A stretch of DNA of 64,000 nucleotides from Staphylococcus borealis (GTDB lineage Bacteria; Bacillota; Bacilli; Staphylococcales; Staphylococcaceae), in NCBI RefSeq assembly GCF_001224225.1, contig NZ_CUEE01000005.1, positions 62,001 through 126,000 on the forward strand. The letters are read 5' to 3'. The position numbers and the translations under genes are program-made. The number at the start of each line of letters is the position of its first letter. The first letter of the stretch is position 1. Of the stretch, positions 28,901 to 38,496 are shown piece by piece. The notes beneath the pieces are model-generated. The model searched no databases, had not been told where the DNA came from, and worked only from the letters and a program-made list of their open reading frames with translations.

Positions 28901-29032
28901 ATGACTTTCCGCAGCAGACGCTTGACCCCCACCTATAAATAATAAACTCCCAACAAGAATAGACGCCGCCCCGATTGAATATTTACGGATCGAATACGCC
29001 TCACGCTTATTCCCAAACTGCTTCTTATCCAT
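25916..29032 (-). CDS. LPXTG cell-wall-anchored protein with choice-of-anchor I beta-propeller domain
   Basis: A 1038-residue surface protein. Residues 1-41 are a YSIRK-type signal peptide (YSIRKYSIG at 13-21), which directs septal secretion. Residues about 42-270 are low-complexity Gln/Thr/Ser/Glu. About 300-810 is a choice-of-anchor I domain, a propeller-like fold with repeats such as NGYAYSVNGDKEALDIIDV, YLLVANEGEPSDDY, YLLIANEGDSQDYEG, YAFVGLERVGGIMIYD and PEGITFESAEDSPNG. About 815-1000 is an Asp/Asn/Ser-rich stalk. The sortase motif LPKSG is at 1003-1007, then a membrane helix and KKRKTSKSEK. Ligand and catalytic function unknown; relatives are sometimes annotated as alkaline phosphatase-like. 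Candidate adhesion or biofilm factor. Confidence 0.92.
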   Translation of the reverse strand: MDKKQFGNKREAYSIRKYSIGAASILVGSLLFIGGGQASAAESHEANTSEKVSTEQTQSTEEQPSHEASTQRVEQPQNKVIATQEIQTKEDASTEQVPSQEADTDGNKAIHNKNQNSNQTEQVTKETTQQSKSSNDVTTSQTPTTQEQPKTEQSQTQEQPQHETKKASSQNNTQEAPTQETKKSTQPATNFRQTEKRHTTQQSNQNAHSDVSQSNVTSTEKVRNSNVARTNAHPFSKETQMNKVTATEARDVTVADVPKSQLTHMSPQQKQVLFNALQRDANAQDQQPKAILSTTPEWTSAQRTKNASRTGQDQLNITHTGRYTSGADFDKGGTEIVKYNPKNGYAYSVNGDKEALDIIDVKHPGKDGAIHLVKRIYLQDNGIEAGDLTSVTVHPSGAYVAVSAPAVDKTKPGHVVFYDSNGEYINNVTVGSLPDMVTFSKDGKYLLVANEGEPSDDYTVNPPGSVSVIDVANGPENVTANDVRTAMFTKEHQEGIRALGPNAEDAYLNIEPEYIAVDSQSKYAYVTLQEVSAIAKIDIAKGNIVQVKGLPYKDHSLAQNAMDVSDEDGKSELRRVPVLGLLQPDGIDTYDYNGETYLLIANEGDSQDYEGYSEEKRVKKLKDDIQLDARYYQGYTQAELDEMVKNGLFDDEQLGRLKVTTSHAFKDANGKYNALVSYGGRSFSILRASDLEMIYDSGNDIEQRVLDLLPERFNANYESADDIKVDDRSDDKGPEAENVVVGKVGSHSYAFVGLERVGGIMIYDITNPNEPYFVKYLYDPDNKDISPEGITFESAEDSPNGKPMLIASFELSGTTSAWELEDLTGDQESDDGEDSDNPGNTNGASKDDSDNPTSENEAPNTNHGVDNDEQPNNGNDTSSNEEGNHASDNNNGNDEGLEPPYEVGGDIYEDDSDAIISNQEDNNAQAHKEVESKDSSHNMNHSVHNNHQEESYNQQTTKSNNHNLSVISTQSPSHHEVITHHASEVSDKVTHSNTSSDNVTKVLPKSGQTDTNTTLWSVLLGGLGLALIKKRKTSKSEK

Positions 29033-29045
29033 AAAAAAATCCCCC

Positions 29046-29079
29046 TGTAAGATAAAAGTGTATACACCACCATCTTACA
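29046..29079 (-). other. 5' leader hairpin of the surface protein mRNA
   Basis: TGTAAGAT and ATCTTACA form an inverted repeat immediately upstream of the ribosome site GGGGGA of the LPXTG gene. It may stabilise the message or affect translation; the role is not known. Confidence 0.45.
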
Positions 29080-29134
29080 AGAGGAATATTTATGGATTAT
29101 TGGGGGTGAGTAAAGAAATGGTAAAGTGCAAATG

Positions 29135-30775
29135 TTACTCAAATACACCCCTAGAAGACATCACTCTCTTATACTCTACTACAATGTCTTCATCTATAAT
29201 TTTATTAACATGTTTTTTATGTTCAAGTTCTAACCGGGCATTTTGAAAACTTCTAAATCCTAAATCAACAAGACCAGGTTTATTTACAGTCATTACAAAC
29301 GTTCCAATATCAACGCCATGCCCACCAGTTTTCATTACCCCTTTAATAGTTGCATGTGTAGTATCAATTGAAGTAAAAGTTGCATTACCAACCAGTAATA
29401 AGCGAGATAACTCACGACTATTTGCTATAGGTAGGCTCTCTTTAAATGATTTGCCATAATAGAATTTTTGTTTATAAAACCAATAGCATCTAATTAAAGT
29501 TTCAAATATGATAACAGGAATTAGTTCTGCAACAAAAGCCCTTGTGTCATAGCCATTTTGAAACATCCAATCTGTTAACTGTCCAATAGATAATTCTTTA
29601 TTATTAGAAAGTTTAACTTTACCGAAATTTAATTTTTGCAAATAGGGCCAAAAAGGTGCGGGTAAGCCTTGCCCTCTACCTTTTGAGCCACTACTACCAA
29701 CAATATCACTCATGCAATGACCAAACCAATTGTTAGTGGCTCCAATAATTTTCTGTATAATATTTCCTTGTAATTCTGTATTTTTATTCTTTGTTGCAAT
29801 TCTTGATATTTCCCCGGTCTTAGCAGAAATAAAAGTTGATTTCCCAGTTAACTGGTCCATAATACCAACTAATAAACCTAAAGGTGAAAAATCATGTGCT
29901 AAAGAAGCATTATGATGATTATTGACATACATTCCAGCTATAGACTTATCATGTACCGCATCATATTTAACTCTGTATTTCTTTTCTAAATAACCAACCA
30001 TATCTTTTCTTGATTGAGTTCCATTTTCAATGGCTTTAATTTTATTTTCTAACTCTTTAATATAATCTGAACTAACATCTTTCCTTGATTGAACTTTTTC
30101 GAATTTCGCTTTCAACTCTGGTAATTCTCTGTTATTAGAGTATTTCTGTACAATTGAATAAAATTTTTCATCCACTTTTTTCTGTAATACACTTGGATTA
30201 TTATGAGATATCGTACCTACAAGCGCACAATCTACAATCCCTGCAATTAACGCTGCACATGCTGCGAATCCATAGTCCTCTTTTTCAAGTTCTAGTAAGT
30301 CAAATTTTTCTATCATTTTACGAGCCACTTCAACCTGCTCATGTTTACTATATAAATTTAAAAATGGACTTGTTAAGTCTATATTATTTTCTAATGCGAA
30401 TTGTCTATTATATTCGTAAGAATTAAAATCATCTCTATCAATATCTATTGTTTTAACATTTTTTGTTTCTACCAAATCAATAGATTTTGAAGCATAAATT
30501 TGGCCATCTCTCAGTTTATTTCTCAACACTTCATCATTAAATTTTGTGAGATTAGAATCTTGAGACTGAGTATTATTTAATCTTCGTTTTCTTAATTCAT
30601 TCAATAAGTCTTTTTTCATATTAATTTGATTATCAATATTCCCTTTCATAACATCAATATTATGCAAAGACTTATCAAGGTTGTCATTAGCTTGATTACG
30701 TAATTCATAATCTACTAACAGATTTTCTGCTAAACCTTTTAGTTCTTTTTTATCTTTTCTCCCCTGTCTACTCAT
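29135..30775 (-). CDS. Unrecognised protein with N-terminal coiled coil and His/Asp motifs, candidate metal-dependent hydrolase
   Basis: A 546-residue protein from the ATG at 30775 (GGAG site upstream; the in-frame GTG at 30787 lies in that site). About residues 1-90 and 205-265 are charged helical/coiled-coil segments. A hydrophobic Ala-rich helix AACAALIAGIVDCALVG lies at 171-187. The core has conserved-looking metal ligands: NNHHNASLAHD (285-295) followed by SPLGLLVGIMDQLTG, and NWFGHCMSDIVG (349-360). HH, HD and GHxxxD patterns recall membrane-associated metal hydrolases of the YdjM or phospholipase C type, but I cannot assign a family. Its start overlaps the end of the zinc-ribbon gene by 8 bases (ATGAGTAG), so the two are one unit. 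Confidence 0.75.
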   Translation of the reverse strand: MSRQGRKDKKELKGLAENLLVDYELRNQANDNLDKSLHNIDVMKGNIDNQINMKKDLLNELRKRRLNNTQSQDSNLTKFNDEVLRNKLRDGQIYASKSIDLVETKNVKTIDIDRDDFNSYEYNRQFALENNIDLTSPFLNLYSKHEQVEVARKMIEKFDLLELEKEDYGFAACAALIAGIVDCALVGTISHNNPSVLQKKVDEKFYSIVQKYSNNRELPELKAKFEKVQSRKDVSSDYIKELENKIKAIENGTQSRKDMVGYLEKKYRVKYDAVHDKSIAGMYVNNHHNASLAHDFSPLGLLVGIMDQLTGKSTFISAKTGEISRIATKNKNTELQGNIIQKIIGATNNWFGHCMSDIVGSSGSKGRGQGLPAPFWPYLQKLNFGKVKLSNNKELSIGQLTDWMFQNGYDTRAFVAELIPVIIFETLIRCYWFYKQKFYYGKSFKESLPIANSRELSRLLLVGNATFTSIDTTHATIKGVMKTGGHGVDIGTFVMTVNKPGLVDLGFRSFQNARLELEHKKHVNKIIDEDIVVEYKRVMSSRGVFE

Positions 30776-32537
30776 CTTTTTCTCCACTAAACAATGATTT
30801 TTTCAAACCTGAAAATCCTTTTTTAGCAAGTGATTTACTTTGAGCAATACTTGATGCTTTTGTATCGAAGTAACCGATATCTTCAAGAACAGTATGCACT
30901 GCTTTTAATTCATCCAATTCGATATTCTCTCTTAAAGCGACATCGTCAGCTTCAGATTGATTATCTAAATCTCCATTTATCAAATAAACATTTTTAATTA
31001 CTTCATCCGCATAAACTTTATTAATATTTTTAGCTAATAATTCGTTATATTTTCCTATATCTAAACTTTCAGGAATCATAGTTAATAACAATTCACGTTC
31101 AGAATAAGTTTCATCCTCCTCAATCAAACTACCAGCATCAGCTAATGATTGATTTTGATTTATAATTAATTCTAATTCTTTATACAACTCTGAACTAAGT
31201 TCGTTTGATTCACGTAATTTTAAAGCAAAATCTGTCATTTTTTGACTTAACCAATTGATATCTTCAATAATGTAGGCATTAGCAATACGTAGTTGACTAA
31301 TACGGTCATTAAGCGTTTGCATTCTAATACCGAACTTCTCTGCTTCTCCTGTGCCAGAGAAGTATTTAAGGCCTCTATAAACACCAAATCCCGCTATAAT
31401 TCCCAGGTAAACAGTTCCACCACTCGTAAGTAGTCCCAGAGCCACTAACCCGGCACCACTAGCCACAGCAGCAAGTTCTTTGTTTACCTCTTTAATTTGA
31501 CTATCTGTCATTCTACTTTCAATAATTTCTTTATCTGCTTTAATTTTTCTCAAAATAAACTTCAGTTGTTTATCTGAAATATTTAATCTATTAAGCATTC
31601 TAACTAATACTTCGTCATCCTTAATACTGTCTAATTTATCACTATTCATTCCTATAATATCCATAGCCAAAGTTTGTTCTACTGCAGCTTCTGAAAAATT
31701 ATCTTTATTAGTTTGACTTTTAAGTTGATCTATTAATTCTTCAATAGTTAAATCTTCTTTATCTTCGAATCGATACTTTCTTAAATCATTGGCCAATTGT
31801 TTGCTAACTTTTATTTTGGTCATCAAACTGATGAGTTCTTTATACTCCCGACTATCAATAATGCCATCATCATCTTTTAAATATGCAATAACAATTCTGA
31901 AATATAATTCCAATATTTCTGAACTCATTTGACTAATTTGCACTACTTGATTTTTAGAAGCAATATTATCTACACGTTTATTAAAATCATTCAATAACTT
32001 TGCAATAAGTTTATATGGCAAATCACTATCAAATTGTTCAGAGCTAAATTCTATATCTTCACCGTTTTTATATGAAACGATTACTCGATGATATTCAATT
32101 ACTTTTCCCTTATTATTGATTGTTCTGTCAGAATCATACTCAGCTGATATTATATTTTCAAAAGGGATTTTCTTAACACTATCAAACGTAGTTTTTAAAT
32201 ACATTTCAGCCCCAGTAAACACTACTCCTGATTTACCATTATTTAATAAACTAGTATCGATTAATGCTATAACAGTATTTGGATCAATACCTTCTGCAAT
32301 ACTGACTGATGCATTTATGAGAACTTTTTCAGGAATATCAGGTGTAATCATGATATCTGTTAGATTTGTTTCATTTAATAATGACTTAATATACACATCT
32401 GAACTTAACTTCTCTACTACATCCACTTCTTCGATTTTTTGACTACTATTGTTTATACTTGCAATTTTAAATCCGCATTCCGGACAAAATTTAGCATTTT
32501 CAATTAATTTATTTCCACATTCCGGACAAAATTTCAT
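30768..32537 (-). CDS. Double-zinc-ribbon, TerB-like membrane protein, function unknown
   Basis: A 589-residue protein. Cys4, Cys7, Cys18 and Cys21 (CPECG twice) form an N-terminal zinc ribbon. About residues 75-190 look like a PH-like sheet domain (VVFTGAEMYLKTTFDSVKKI, then ENIISAEYD). About 205-300 resemble a TerB-like helical domain with an acidic site: IAYLKDDDGIIDSREYKELI. Residues about 355-392 are hydrophobic (GAGLVALGLLTSGG, YLGIIAGFGVY), followed by coiled-coil helices. It heads a two-gene unit with the 546-aa protein and diverges from hsdR. TerB-like domains are known from phage- and stress-defence contexts. I do not recognise the complete architecture. Confidence 0.8.
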   Translation of the reverse strand: MKFCPECGNKLIENAKFCPECGFKIASINNSSQKIEEVDVVEKLSSDVYIKSLLNETNLTDIMITPDIPEKVLINASVSIAEGIDPNTVIALIDTSLLNNGKSGVVFTGAEMYLKTTFDSVKKIPFENIISAEYDSDRTINNKGKVIEYHRVIVSYKNGEDIEFSSEQFDSDLPYKLIAKLLNDFNKRVDNIASKNQVVQISQMSSEILELYFRIVIAYLKDDDGIIDSREYKELISLMTKIKVSKQLANDLRKYRFEDKEDLTIEELIDQLKSQTNKDNFSEAAVEQTLAMDIIGMNSDKLDSIKDDEVLVRMLNRLNISDKQLKFILRKIKADKEIIESRMTDSQIKEVNKELAAVASGAGLVALGLLTSGGTVYLGIIAGFGVYRGLKYFSGTGEAEKFGIRMQTLNDRISQLRIANAYIIEDINWLSQKMTDFALKLRESNELSSELYKELELIINQNQSLADAGSLIEEDETYSERELLLTMIPESLDIGKYNELLAKNINKVYADEVIKNVYLINGDLDNQSEADDVALRENIELDELKAVHTVLEDIGYFDTKASSIAQSKSLAKKGFSGLKKSLFSGEKDE

Positions 32538-32780
32538 TTCAATTATCCCCTTAAAATACTTATTTTTCGAAATTAGTTTAGCACAACAATCATAAAATTA
32601 GTTAAAAATCATTGTAATTTTTATAAATATTTTTATATTTTTTACAATTTGAAAATAAGTGTAGTATTTCACTCTAAAATATATAATTCAGTCTGCGTAT
32701 TTAGTTAATTTAATTGTTTTCTACAACACTTTATTCTCTTATGCTATATTTAAACCAAATACTATTTTTCGGGTGATGTT

Positions 32781-35567
32781 ATGAGTTATCAAGGTGAATT
32801 GGCGTTAGAGAATGAAGTGATTAAGCAACTAGAGTCTCAAGGTTATGAAAGAGTAATCTTAAGAAATCATGACCAATTGGTTAACAATTTTCGTCAAATT
32901 TTAAATGAACGAAATATGGACAAACTTAATAATAAACCGCTCACTGATACTGAGTTTGCGCGTTTGATGACTGACATTAGTGATAAGAGTGTCTTTGAAA
33001 GTGCAATGCAACTGCGCGATAGTTACACGCTTGAAAGAGATGACGAATCGAAGGTGTACTTATACTTCATTAATACGGAACATTGGTGTCAAAACAAATT
33101 CCAAGTTACGAATCAAGTATCAGTCGATGATAAATATAAAGGTCGCTATGATGTGACGCTTCTCATTAATGGTCTGCCACTTGTTCAAATTGAACTTAAA
33201 CGTAGTGGTATTGCGATTACACAAGCGTTCAATCAAATTGAACGTTATCGTAAACATAACTACAGAGGCTTGTTCCGCTTCATTCAATTATTCGTCGTAA
33301 GTAATAAGAAGGAAACACGTTATTATGCGAACAGTGATAAAGAAATATTCAAAAGTTTTATGTTCTATTGGAGCGATAAAGACAATCGTCGAATTAACAA
33401 TTTAAAAGAGTTTATCCAAGACTTCCTTGACCGTTGTCGCGTAGCGAAAATGATTAGTCGCTATATGATTACAAACGAAACTGATAAATTATTAATGGCG
33501 CTTCGACCATATCAAGTATATGCAGTGGAAGCACTCATCAATCGTGCTACGGAAATGAATAATAATGGCTACATTTGGCATACGACTGGTAGTGGTAAAA
33601 CACTGACATCATTTAAAACGAGCCAAATTCTATCTAGAGATCCTGGCATTAAGAAAGTCATCTTCCTCGTAGACCGTAAAGATTTAGACAGTCAAACACT
33701 CGCAGAATTTAATAAATTCCAAATGGACTCTGTTGATTTAACCGATAATACACATAAACTTTTAAAGCAGCTTGATGATCCTTATCAGAAACTCATTGTT
33801 ACTACGATTCAGAAGATGTCCAATGCGGTTAAGACTGGCGCTAAAGTAATGGATAAATATAAGGAAGATAAAGTTGTCTTCATTATTGATGAATGTCACC
33901 GTACACAATTTGGCGAGATGCATCGTCTTATTAGACAACACTTCCTTAACGCTCAATATTTCGGTTTCACTGGTACGCCACGCTTTGAAGAGAATTCAAG
34001 TCAAGATGGGCGTGCGACTGCAGATATTTTCGAAAAGTGTTTACACACCTATCTCATCAAAGATGCGATTCGTGATGGCAACGTACTTGGTTTCTCAGTA
34101 GAATATATCAGTACATTTGCAAAGGAATTACACGAGATGGACGACACTTATGTCGCTAATATCGATGAAAATGAATTATGGATGGCTGACGACCGTCTTA
34201 AATTAGTAGCACAACATATGATTGATAATCATCATAAGAAGACGCGTAATCAAATGTATACTTCCATATTTACTGTGCAAAGTATACCGATGGCAATTAA
34301 ATATTATAAAATCTTCAAACAACTTAAAGAAGAAGGTAAACATGATTTAAATGTTTCTACCATCTTTACTTACGGAGCGAATGAGGATAGTAAACAACAA
34401 ACAGATAATAAACATACTAAAGATGAACTTGCCGAAATAATGAAAGACTATAACGCGACCTTCGACAAGAATTACTCACTCGATTCATTCGATGGGTTCT
34501 TCAACGATATTTCAAAACGTGTCAAACAAGGCATCCCTGCTGAACGTCTAGATATCCTGATTGTTGTCGATATGTTCTTAACTGGTTTTGATAGCAAGAA
34601 GCTAAACACGCTATATGTCGACCGCAACTTAAAATATCATGGCTTAATCCAAGCCTATTCACGTACAAATCGTGTTGAGAAAGAAATGAAGCCTTATGGT
34701 AATATCGTTTGCTATCGAAATTTGAAAGACAATACAGATAGAGCCATTGAGCTCTTTTCACAAACAAACGATACGGATACCGTATTAAGTCCATCATTTG
34801 ATGTCATATTGTCACAATTCAAGTCAGAGTTAGAACAATTATTCAAACTTGCCCCAACGCCAGATAGTGTAGATGACTTAGAGCGTGAAGAAGACAAGTA
34901 TCAATTTGTAATGATTTATCGTGCCCTAGCGAGTATTATGCAACGACTTAAAACATTCGACGAATTCTATTTCACAACAGATGTGGTAGGTATTGATGAA
35001 CAAACGTACGAAGATTATAAGAGTAAATATCTCAACATTTATGATCAAGTCAAAGCAACCAATACTACTGAAAAGACATCTGTTTTAGAAGATATTGACT
35101 TTAAAATCGAAGTACTTAGAAACGATTTAATCAATGTTCAATACATCTTAGACCTTCTCAACAACATCGACTTAACTGATAAAAAACAAACTGAGCGCGT
35201 GCGTAATCAAATTAAGCAATTATTAGATAAAGCTGACGATGACAAACTTCGCCTTAAAGCCGAATTAATTAGAGAATTCTTAGATAAAGTCATTCCTCAT
35301 TTAGATGAAGATGCCGTTGTAGAAGATGCTTACTTTAATTTCGAGGAAACGGTCAAAGAAAAGGAAATTCAAGACTTCGCAGATTCAAAAGAATATCCAG
35401 TCGAACTGCTTAAAGAAGTCATTAATGAATATGAATTTAGCGGACAATTAGACAATACCGTTGTTGAACAAGGTATTACAGGGGGCTTACTGGTACGTAC
35501 CCAGAAGATTGAAAACGTTAAATCCTTCGTTCAAGAAACAACAGAAAAATATGGCGCAGCGAATTGA
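32781..35567 (+). CDS. hsdR: Type I restriction enzyme, R subunit
   Basis: The 928-residue subunit translocates and cuts DNA that lacks host methylation. The PD-(D/E)xK nuclease is at the N-terminus (Asp124 in GRYDV, Glu138-Leu-Lys140 in QIELKRSG). The helicase motor has Walker A TTGSGKT (268-274), DECHR (370-374), FTGTPRF and later QAYSRTNR. The C-terminal helical part contacts HsdM. Length is typical of staphylococcal HsdR. Its upstream site is weak (GGGTG). A strong hairpin right after the stop separates it from hsdM. Confidence 0.96.
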   Translation: MSYQGELALENEVIKQLESQGYERVILRNHDQLVNNFRQILNERNMDKLNNKPLTDTEFARLMTDISDKSVFESAMQLRDSYTLERDDESKVYLYFINTEHWCQNKFQVTNQVSVDDKYKGRYDVTLLINGLPLVQIELKRSGIAITQAFNQIERYRKHNYRGLFRFIQLFVVSNKKETRYYANSDKEIFKSFMFYWSDKDNRRINNLKEFIQDFLDRCRVAKMISRYMITNETDKLLMALRPYQVYAVEALINRATEMNNNGYIWHTTGSGKTLTSFKTSQILSRDPGIKKVIFLVDRKDLDSQTLAEFNKFQMDSVDLTDNTHKLLKQLDDPYQKLIVTTIQKMSNAVKTGAKVMDKYKEDKVVFIIDECHRTQFGEMHRLIRQHFLNAQYFGFTGTPRFEENSSQDGRATADIFEKCLHTYLIKDAIRDGNVLGFSVEYISTFAKELHEMDDTYVANIDENELWMADDRLKLVAQHMIDNHHKKTRNQMYTSIFTVQSIPMAIKYYKIFKQLKEEGKHDLNVSTIFTYGANEDSKQQTDNKHTKDELAEIMKDYNATFDKNYSLDSFDGFFNDISKRVKQGIPAERLDILIVVDMFLTGFDSKKLNTLYVDRNLKYHGLIQAYSRTNRVEKEMKPYGNIVCYRNLKDNTDRAIELFSQTNDTDTVLSPSFDVILSQFKSELEQLFKLAPTPDSVDDLEREEDKYQFVMIYRALASIMQRLKTFDEFYFTTDVVGIDEQTYEDYKSKYLNIYDQVKATNTTEKTSVLEDIDFKIEVLRNDLINVQYILDLLNNIDLTDKKQTERVRNQIKQLLDKADDDKLRLKAELIREFLDKVIPHLDEDAVVEDAYFNFEETVKEKEIQDFADSKEYPVELLKEVINEYEFSGQLDNTVVEQGITGGLLVRTQKIENVKSFVQETTEKYGAAN

Positions 35568-35603
35568 TAAGTTAGGCGGTTTCCCGCTTAACTTATTTTA
35601 ATT
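35567..35603 (+). terminator. Terminator between hsdR and hsdM
   Basis: ATAAGTTAGGCGG pairs with CCGCTTAACTTAT around a tight loop, followed by TTTTAATTT. It starts at the hsdR stop codon, so hsdM-hsdS probably uses its own promoter in the remaining 85 bases. Confidence 0.75.
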
Positions 35604-35687
35604 TGTGATTTAAAATAAGTTATAACATATAAAAAAGAAAGCAATATATCAAACAATATAACTATTTTTATTAAGGGGGAAACATCA

Positions 35688-37244
35688 GTGTCAACGACAG
35701 AAAAACAACGTCAACAACAAGCTGATCTACAAAGAAAATTATGGTCCATCGCCAATGACTTACGCGGAAACATGGACGCAAATGAATTCAAAAACTATAT
35801 CTTAGGCTTAATCTTCTATCGTTACTTAAGTGAGAAGAATGAAGAAATCGCTTCAGACTTGCTTAAAGAAGATGGTATCTCATATGAAGAAGCAATGAAT
35901 AATGATACATATAAACCTATCGTTGAGAAAGAATTAATCGCACGTATTGGTTTTGTCATTGAACCTCAATACTTATTTAGTAATTTAATTAAAGAAATTG
36001 AAAAACAAACATTCCAAATTGAAGACTTAAGCAATGCCGTGAAAAACGTTGAAAACTCTACACGTGGTCACGAAAGTGAAGATGACTTTATACACCTCTT
36101 CGATGACATGGACTTAACATCAAGCCGTCTTGGTAATACAAACGCGAAACGTACACAACTCATCTCAAAAGTAATGGTTCAAATTTCAACACTACCATTC
36201 GTACATAGTGACCTTGAAATCGACATGCTTGGTGATGCCTACGAATACTTAATCGGTCAATTCGCAGCAAGTGCAGGTAAAAAAGCTGGTGAGTTCTATA
36301 CACCTCAACAAGTATCTACAATCTTAGCTAAAATTGTTACAACAGGAAAGCATGACTTAAAAAGCGTTTACGACCCTACGTGTGGATCTGGTTCCTTACT
36401 CCTTCGTGTTGGTGCAGAAGCTAAAGTACGTCAATACTATGGTCAAGAATACAATAGTACGACATACAACCTAGCTCGAATGAATATGTTACTTCACGAT
36501 GTGAACTATAAACGTTTCCAAATTGAAAATGACGATACGCTTGAAAGTCCTGCAGTACATGAAGAACGCTTTGGTGCCGTTGTAGCTAACCCACCATACA
36601 GCGCGAAATGGAGTGCTGACCCTTCATTCTTAGACGATGAACGTTTCAGTAACTACGGTAAACTTGCGCCTAAATCTAAAGCCGACTTTGCCTTTATTCA
36701 ACATATGGTTTACCACTTAGATGACAATGGCACTATGGCCGTAGTCTTACCGCACGGTGTTTTATTCCGTGGCGCAGCAGAAGGTACCATTCGTAAATAT
36801 TTAATTGAAGAGAAGAATTACTTAGATGCCGTTATCGGCTTACCTGCTAACCTATTCTATGGTACAAGTATCCCAACAAGCATTCTAGTATTTAAGAAAT
36901 GTCGTGAAGCGAATGACAACGTAGTGTTTATTGACGCTTCTCAATCCTTTGAAAAAGGTAAAAACCAAAACCATCTTACCGACGAAGACGTTAACAAAAT
37001 CGTTGATACCTACCGCAATAGAGAAACCATTGATAAATACAGCTATATAGCAACATTAGAAGAAATTAAAGAAAACGACTATAATCTTAATATCCCAAGA
37101 TACGTCGACACATTCGAAGAAGAAGAACCGATTGATCTAGACCAAGTCCAACAGCAACTCACAGACATCGATAAAGAAATCGCAGACGTAGAATCAGAAA
37201 TCAATGAATACCTCAAAGAACTAGGAGTGTTAAAACATGACTGA
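35688..37244 (+). CDS. hsdM: Type I restriction-modification, M subunit
   Basis: N6-adenine DNA methyltransferase subunit, 518 residues. The S-adenosylmethionine-binding region includes AGEFYTPQQVS and DPTCGSGSLLLRVG (Cys232), and the catalytic motif NPPY is at 301-304. The C-terminus is a long coiled coil (QQQLTDIDKEIADVESEI) that contacts HsdS. It starts at a GTG with AAGGGGGA upstream. The last 8 bases overlap hsdS. Together with HsdS it methylates; with HsdR it also restricts. Confidence 0.96.
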   Translation: MSTTEKQRQQQADLQRKLWSIANDLRGNMDANEFKNYILGLIFYRYLSEKNEEIASDLLKEDGISYEEAMNNDTYKPIVEKELIARIGFVIEPQYLFSNLIKEIEKQTFQIEDLSNAVKNVENSTRGHESEDDFIHLFDDMDLTSSRLGNTNAKRTQLISKVMVQISTLPFVHSDLEIDMLGDAYEYLIGQFAASAGKKAGEFYTPQQVSTILAKIVTTGKHDLKSVYDPTCGSGSLLLRVGAEAKVRQYYGQEYNSTTYNLARMNMLLHDVNYKRFQIENDDTLESPAVHEERFGAVVANPPYSAKWSADPSFLDDERFSNYGKLAPKSKADFAFIQHMVYHLDDNGTMAVVLPHGVLFRGAAEGTIRKYLIEEKNYLDAVIGLPANLFYGTSIPTSILVFKKCREANDNVVFIDASQSFEKGKNQNHLTDEDVNKIVDTYRNRETIDKYSYIATLEEIKENDYNLNIPRYVDTFEEEEPIDLDQVQQQLTDIDKEIADVESEINEYLKELGVLKHD

Positions 37245-38472
37245 ACCACAAAATACTCCAGAACTCAGATTTCCAGAGTTTGAAGGGGAATGGACAGAAT
37301 ATCAATTTCAATCGCATCTTAGCAAAATAGAGACAGGGACTAATAAGCTTGGGTCAGAAGATTTTTCAGGTCTTCCATTATTAAAAATGGGGAATATACA
37401 GCGTGGAAATTTTACATTCAATAAACTTGAAAAATTAAAAAAAGATGAAGTAGTTAATAATGAACACTTAATTCAAAATAAAGATTTTTTGTTTAATACT
37501 CTAAATACGATGGAACTTGTAGGCAAAAGTGCAACATGGATAGGTGAAAGTAATAAGTTTGCTTTTAATAGTAATATAGCAAGATTAACTTTAGAAAATA
37601 TGGATACAGTATTTTTTAACTATTTATACAATACTACTAAGATGATTCATAAAGTTAAATCGCTAGCAGTAGGGACTACAAGCGTAGCTGCAATATATCC
37701 TAGAGATTTAAGAAAATTAAAATACTTTGTACCAATTTTTGATGAACAATTGAAAATTGGAGAGTTCTTTAGCAAACTCGACCGCCAGATAGAGTTAGAA
37801 GAAGAGAAACTTGAACTTTTAGAGCAACAGAAAAAAGGATATATACAAAAAATATTCTCACAAGAATTAAGATTTAAAGATGAAAATGGTAATGAATATC
37901 CTAATTGGAAAACTAAAAAATTAGATAATGTAGCTACAATTAATAGAGGGCTAACCTATAAACCTTCAGATATTCGTCAAAAAGGTGTGAGGGTTTTAAG
38001 GTCTTCTAATATTGTTAATGACAAATTTCATACATATGAAGATGATATTTTTGTAGATGAAAATGTAGTGAAGATTCCTTTAGCAAATGAAGAAGATATA
38101 TTAATTACAGCTGCAAATGGAAGTCCAAAATTAGTAGGCAAACACGCCTTAATAAAAGCGTTAAAACAAGATAGTGTAGCTGGTGGATTTATGTACCTCT
38201 TAAAATCAAAAAATACTAAGTTTATTCAAATATGGATGAATACAAAAGAATATAAAAAGATTATTAATAAAGTTCAAGGTGGCAATGGTTCAATAGGTAA
38301 TTTATCTAGAAAAGATTTAGAAAACGGAATAATAACAATGCCTTGTTTAGAAGAACAAGAAAAAATAGGTTTATTTTTCTCTAAAATTGACGTTCAAATT
38401 GAAGTTTTAGTAAACAAGATTAGAAATTTAAAAGAGCGCAAACAAGGATTACTTCAAAAAATGTTCATGTAA
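37237..38472 (+). CDS. hsdS: Type I restriction-modification, S (specificity) subunit
   Basis: A 411-residue protein with two target recognition domains (about 15-165 and 205-370), each followed by a conserved helix: FFSKLDRQIELEEEKLELL with QQKKGYIQKIF, and LFFSKIDVQIEVLVNK with ERKQGLLQKMF. The first starts ELRFPEFEGEWTEY and the second is introduced by ELRFKDENGNEYPNWK, the usual staphylococcal linkers. The recognition sequence cannot be read off. The two domains are much more AT-rich than hsdM, typical of swapped specificity domains. Confidence 0.93.
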   Translation: MTEPQNTPELRFPEFEGEWTEYQFQSHLSKIETGTNKLGSEDFSGLPLLKMGNIQRGNFTFNKLEKLKKDEVVNNEHLIQNKDFLFNTLNTMELVGKSATWIGESNKFAFNSNIARLTLENMDTVFFNYLYNTTKMIHKVKSLAVGTTSVAAIYPRDLRKLKYFVPIFDEQLKIGEFFSKLDRQIELEEEKLELLEQQKKGYIQKIFSQELRFKDENGNEYPNWKTKKLDNVATINRGLTYKPSDIRQKGVRVLRSSNIVNDKFHTYEDDIFVDENVVKIPLANEEDILITAANGSPKLVGKHALIKALKQDSVAGGFMYLLKSKNTKFIQIWMNTKEYKKIINKVQGGNGSIGNLSRKDLENGIITMPCLEEQEKIGLFFSKIDVQIEVLVNKIRNLKERKQGLLQKMFM

Positions 38473-38496
38473 TTCTGATAACGCTTCACAAGCTTA

